From Bacillota bacterium (GTDB lineage: Bacteria > Bacillota > UBA4882 > UBA8346): 64,000 nucleotides of DNA. Every line of letters begins with the position of its first letter. The first letter of the stretch is position 1. This document shows, in pieces, positions 63,930 through 64,000 of this stretch. Location: the NCBI GenBank assembly GCA_023400055.1, contig JAEXFN010000003.1, forward strand, positions 60,612 through 124,611, given 5' to 3'. The notes under the pieces were generated by a model, which did not search any database, had not been told where the DNA came from, and saw only the letters and a list, made by a program, of their open reading frames with translations. A program made the translations under genes and the position numbers.

Positions 63930-64000
63930 TCAGTCACTCAACAAGCTCTCTCAGTCACTCAACAAGCTCTCTCAGTCACTCAACAAGCTCTCTCAGTCAC
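63930..64000. repeat. Perfect 21-bp tandem repeat array running off the window edge
   Basis: Three identical 21-bp units at 63930, 63951 and 63972 (TCAGTCACTCAA then CAAGCTCTC) and eight bases of a fourth. The plus frame reads SVTQQAL repeatedly. It is the least diverged array of the family and probably the youngest or most recently homogenised. Confidence 0.9.

Overview
The window suggests a strictly anaerobic, spore-related but outer-membrane-bearing (diderm) member of the Bacillota, plausibly Limnochordia/Hydrogenispora-like. The placement is inferred from gene content, not from a marker gene. An envelope with an outer membrane is indicated by a TonB-ExbB-ExbD energiser, a TonB-dependent receptor ending in Phe, and an OmpA/Pal-type protein. 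A Bacillota background is indicated by a CotA-type laccase, a CwlD-like amidase, DUF3793- and DUF6809-like proteins, strong GGAGG ribosome binding sites and LacI-controlled sugar operons. Anaerobic life is indicated by Hcp, rubrerythrin and a PerR-like regulator. No rRNA, tRNA, insertion sequence or phage gene was seen.

Layout. 1-5.3 kb: end of a ribose operon (LacI regulator, rbsD), a Gfo/Idh/MocA oxidoreductase overlapping a Crp/Fnr regulator, and divergent hcp with a regulator-like palindrome placed for activation. 5.3-12.2 kb: exbD, exbB, tonB and a TonB-dependent receptor behind a leader with an intrinsic terminator, then cotA. 12.3-24.1 kb: a complete type I-C CRISPR-Cas locus read on the minus strand (array 2, cas3, cas5, cas8c, cas7, cas4, cas1, cas2, array 1 with 46 spacers). 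24.1-29.7 kb: accessory stretch with a frameshifted small gene, an XRE regulator, an orphan CRISPR-like repeat, a tautomerase, three copies of a dispersed non-coding element, a CheY-like receiver, and rubrerythrin-perR. 29.7-37.3 kb: LacI-controlled ABC sugar importer with a GH38 alpha-mannosidase. 37.5-49.2 kb: two-module 5'-nucleotidase, DUF3793 protein, glutamate synthase (gltB, gltD), pyrophosphatase. 49.4-54.7 kb: CwlD-like amidase and a PotABCD-like ABC importer. 55.2-59.4 kb: a DctP lipoprotein, YesM-type kinase and YesN-type regulator forming an apparent extracytoplasmic sensing unit. 59.9-64 kb: OmpA-like protein, a secreted 12-repeat beta-propeller protein and a 54-residue protein.

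The most unusual signal is a family of tandem repeats with an exact 21-bp period (two helical turns, seven codons), found at six places: 1.5, 27.1, 41.6, 54.9, 59.6 and 63.9 kb. Units are strongly diverged by substitution yet almost free of indels. Two sub-families are visible: one reads as a heptapeptide like (H/L/F)(S/F)V(T/N)(E/K/Q)xA, the other as DLPxGxx. Five arrays are intergenic; the sixth forms the C-terminal tail of the DUF3793 protein. I do not recognise this family. Secondary points of interest are the blockwise variation of CRISPR repeats, a second array whose leader carries a remnant of the cas2 3' end, the terminator-bearing leader of the TonB receptor gene, and the dispersed element that looks like a promoter followed by a terminator hairpin.
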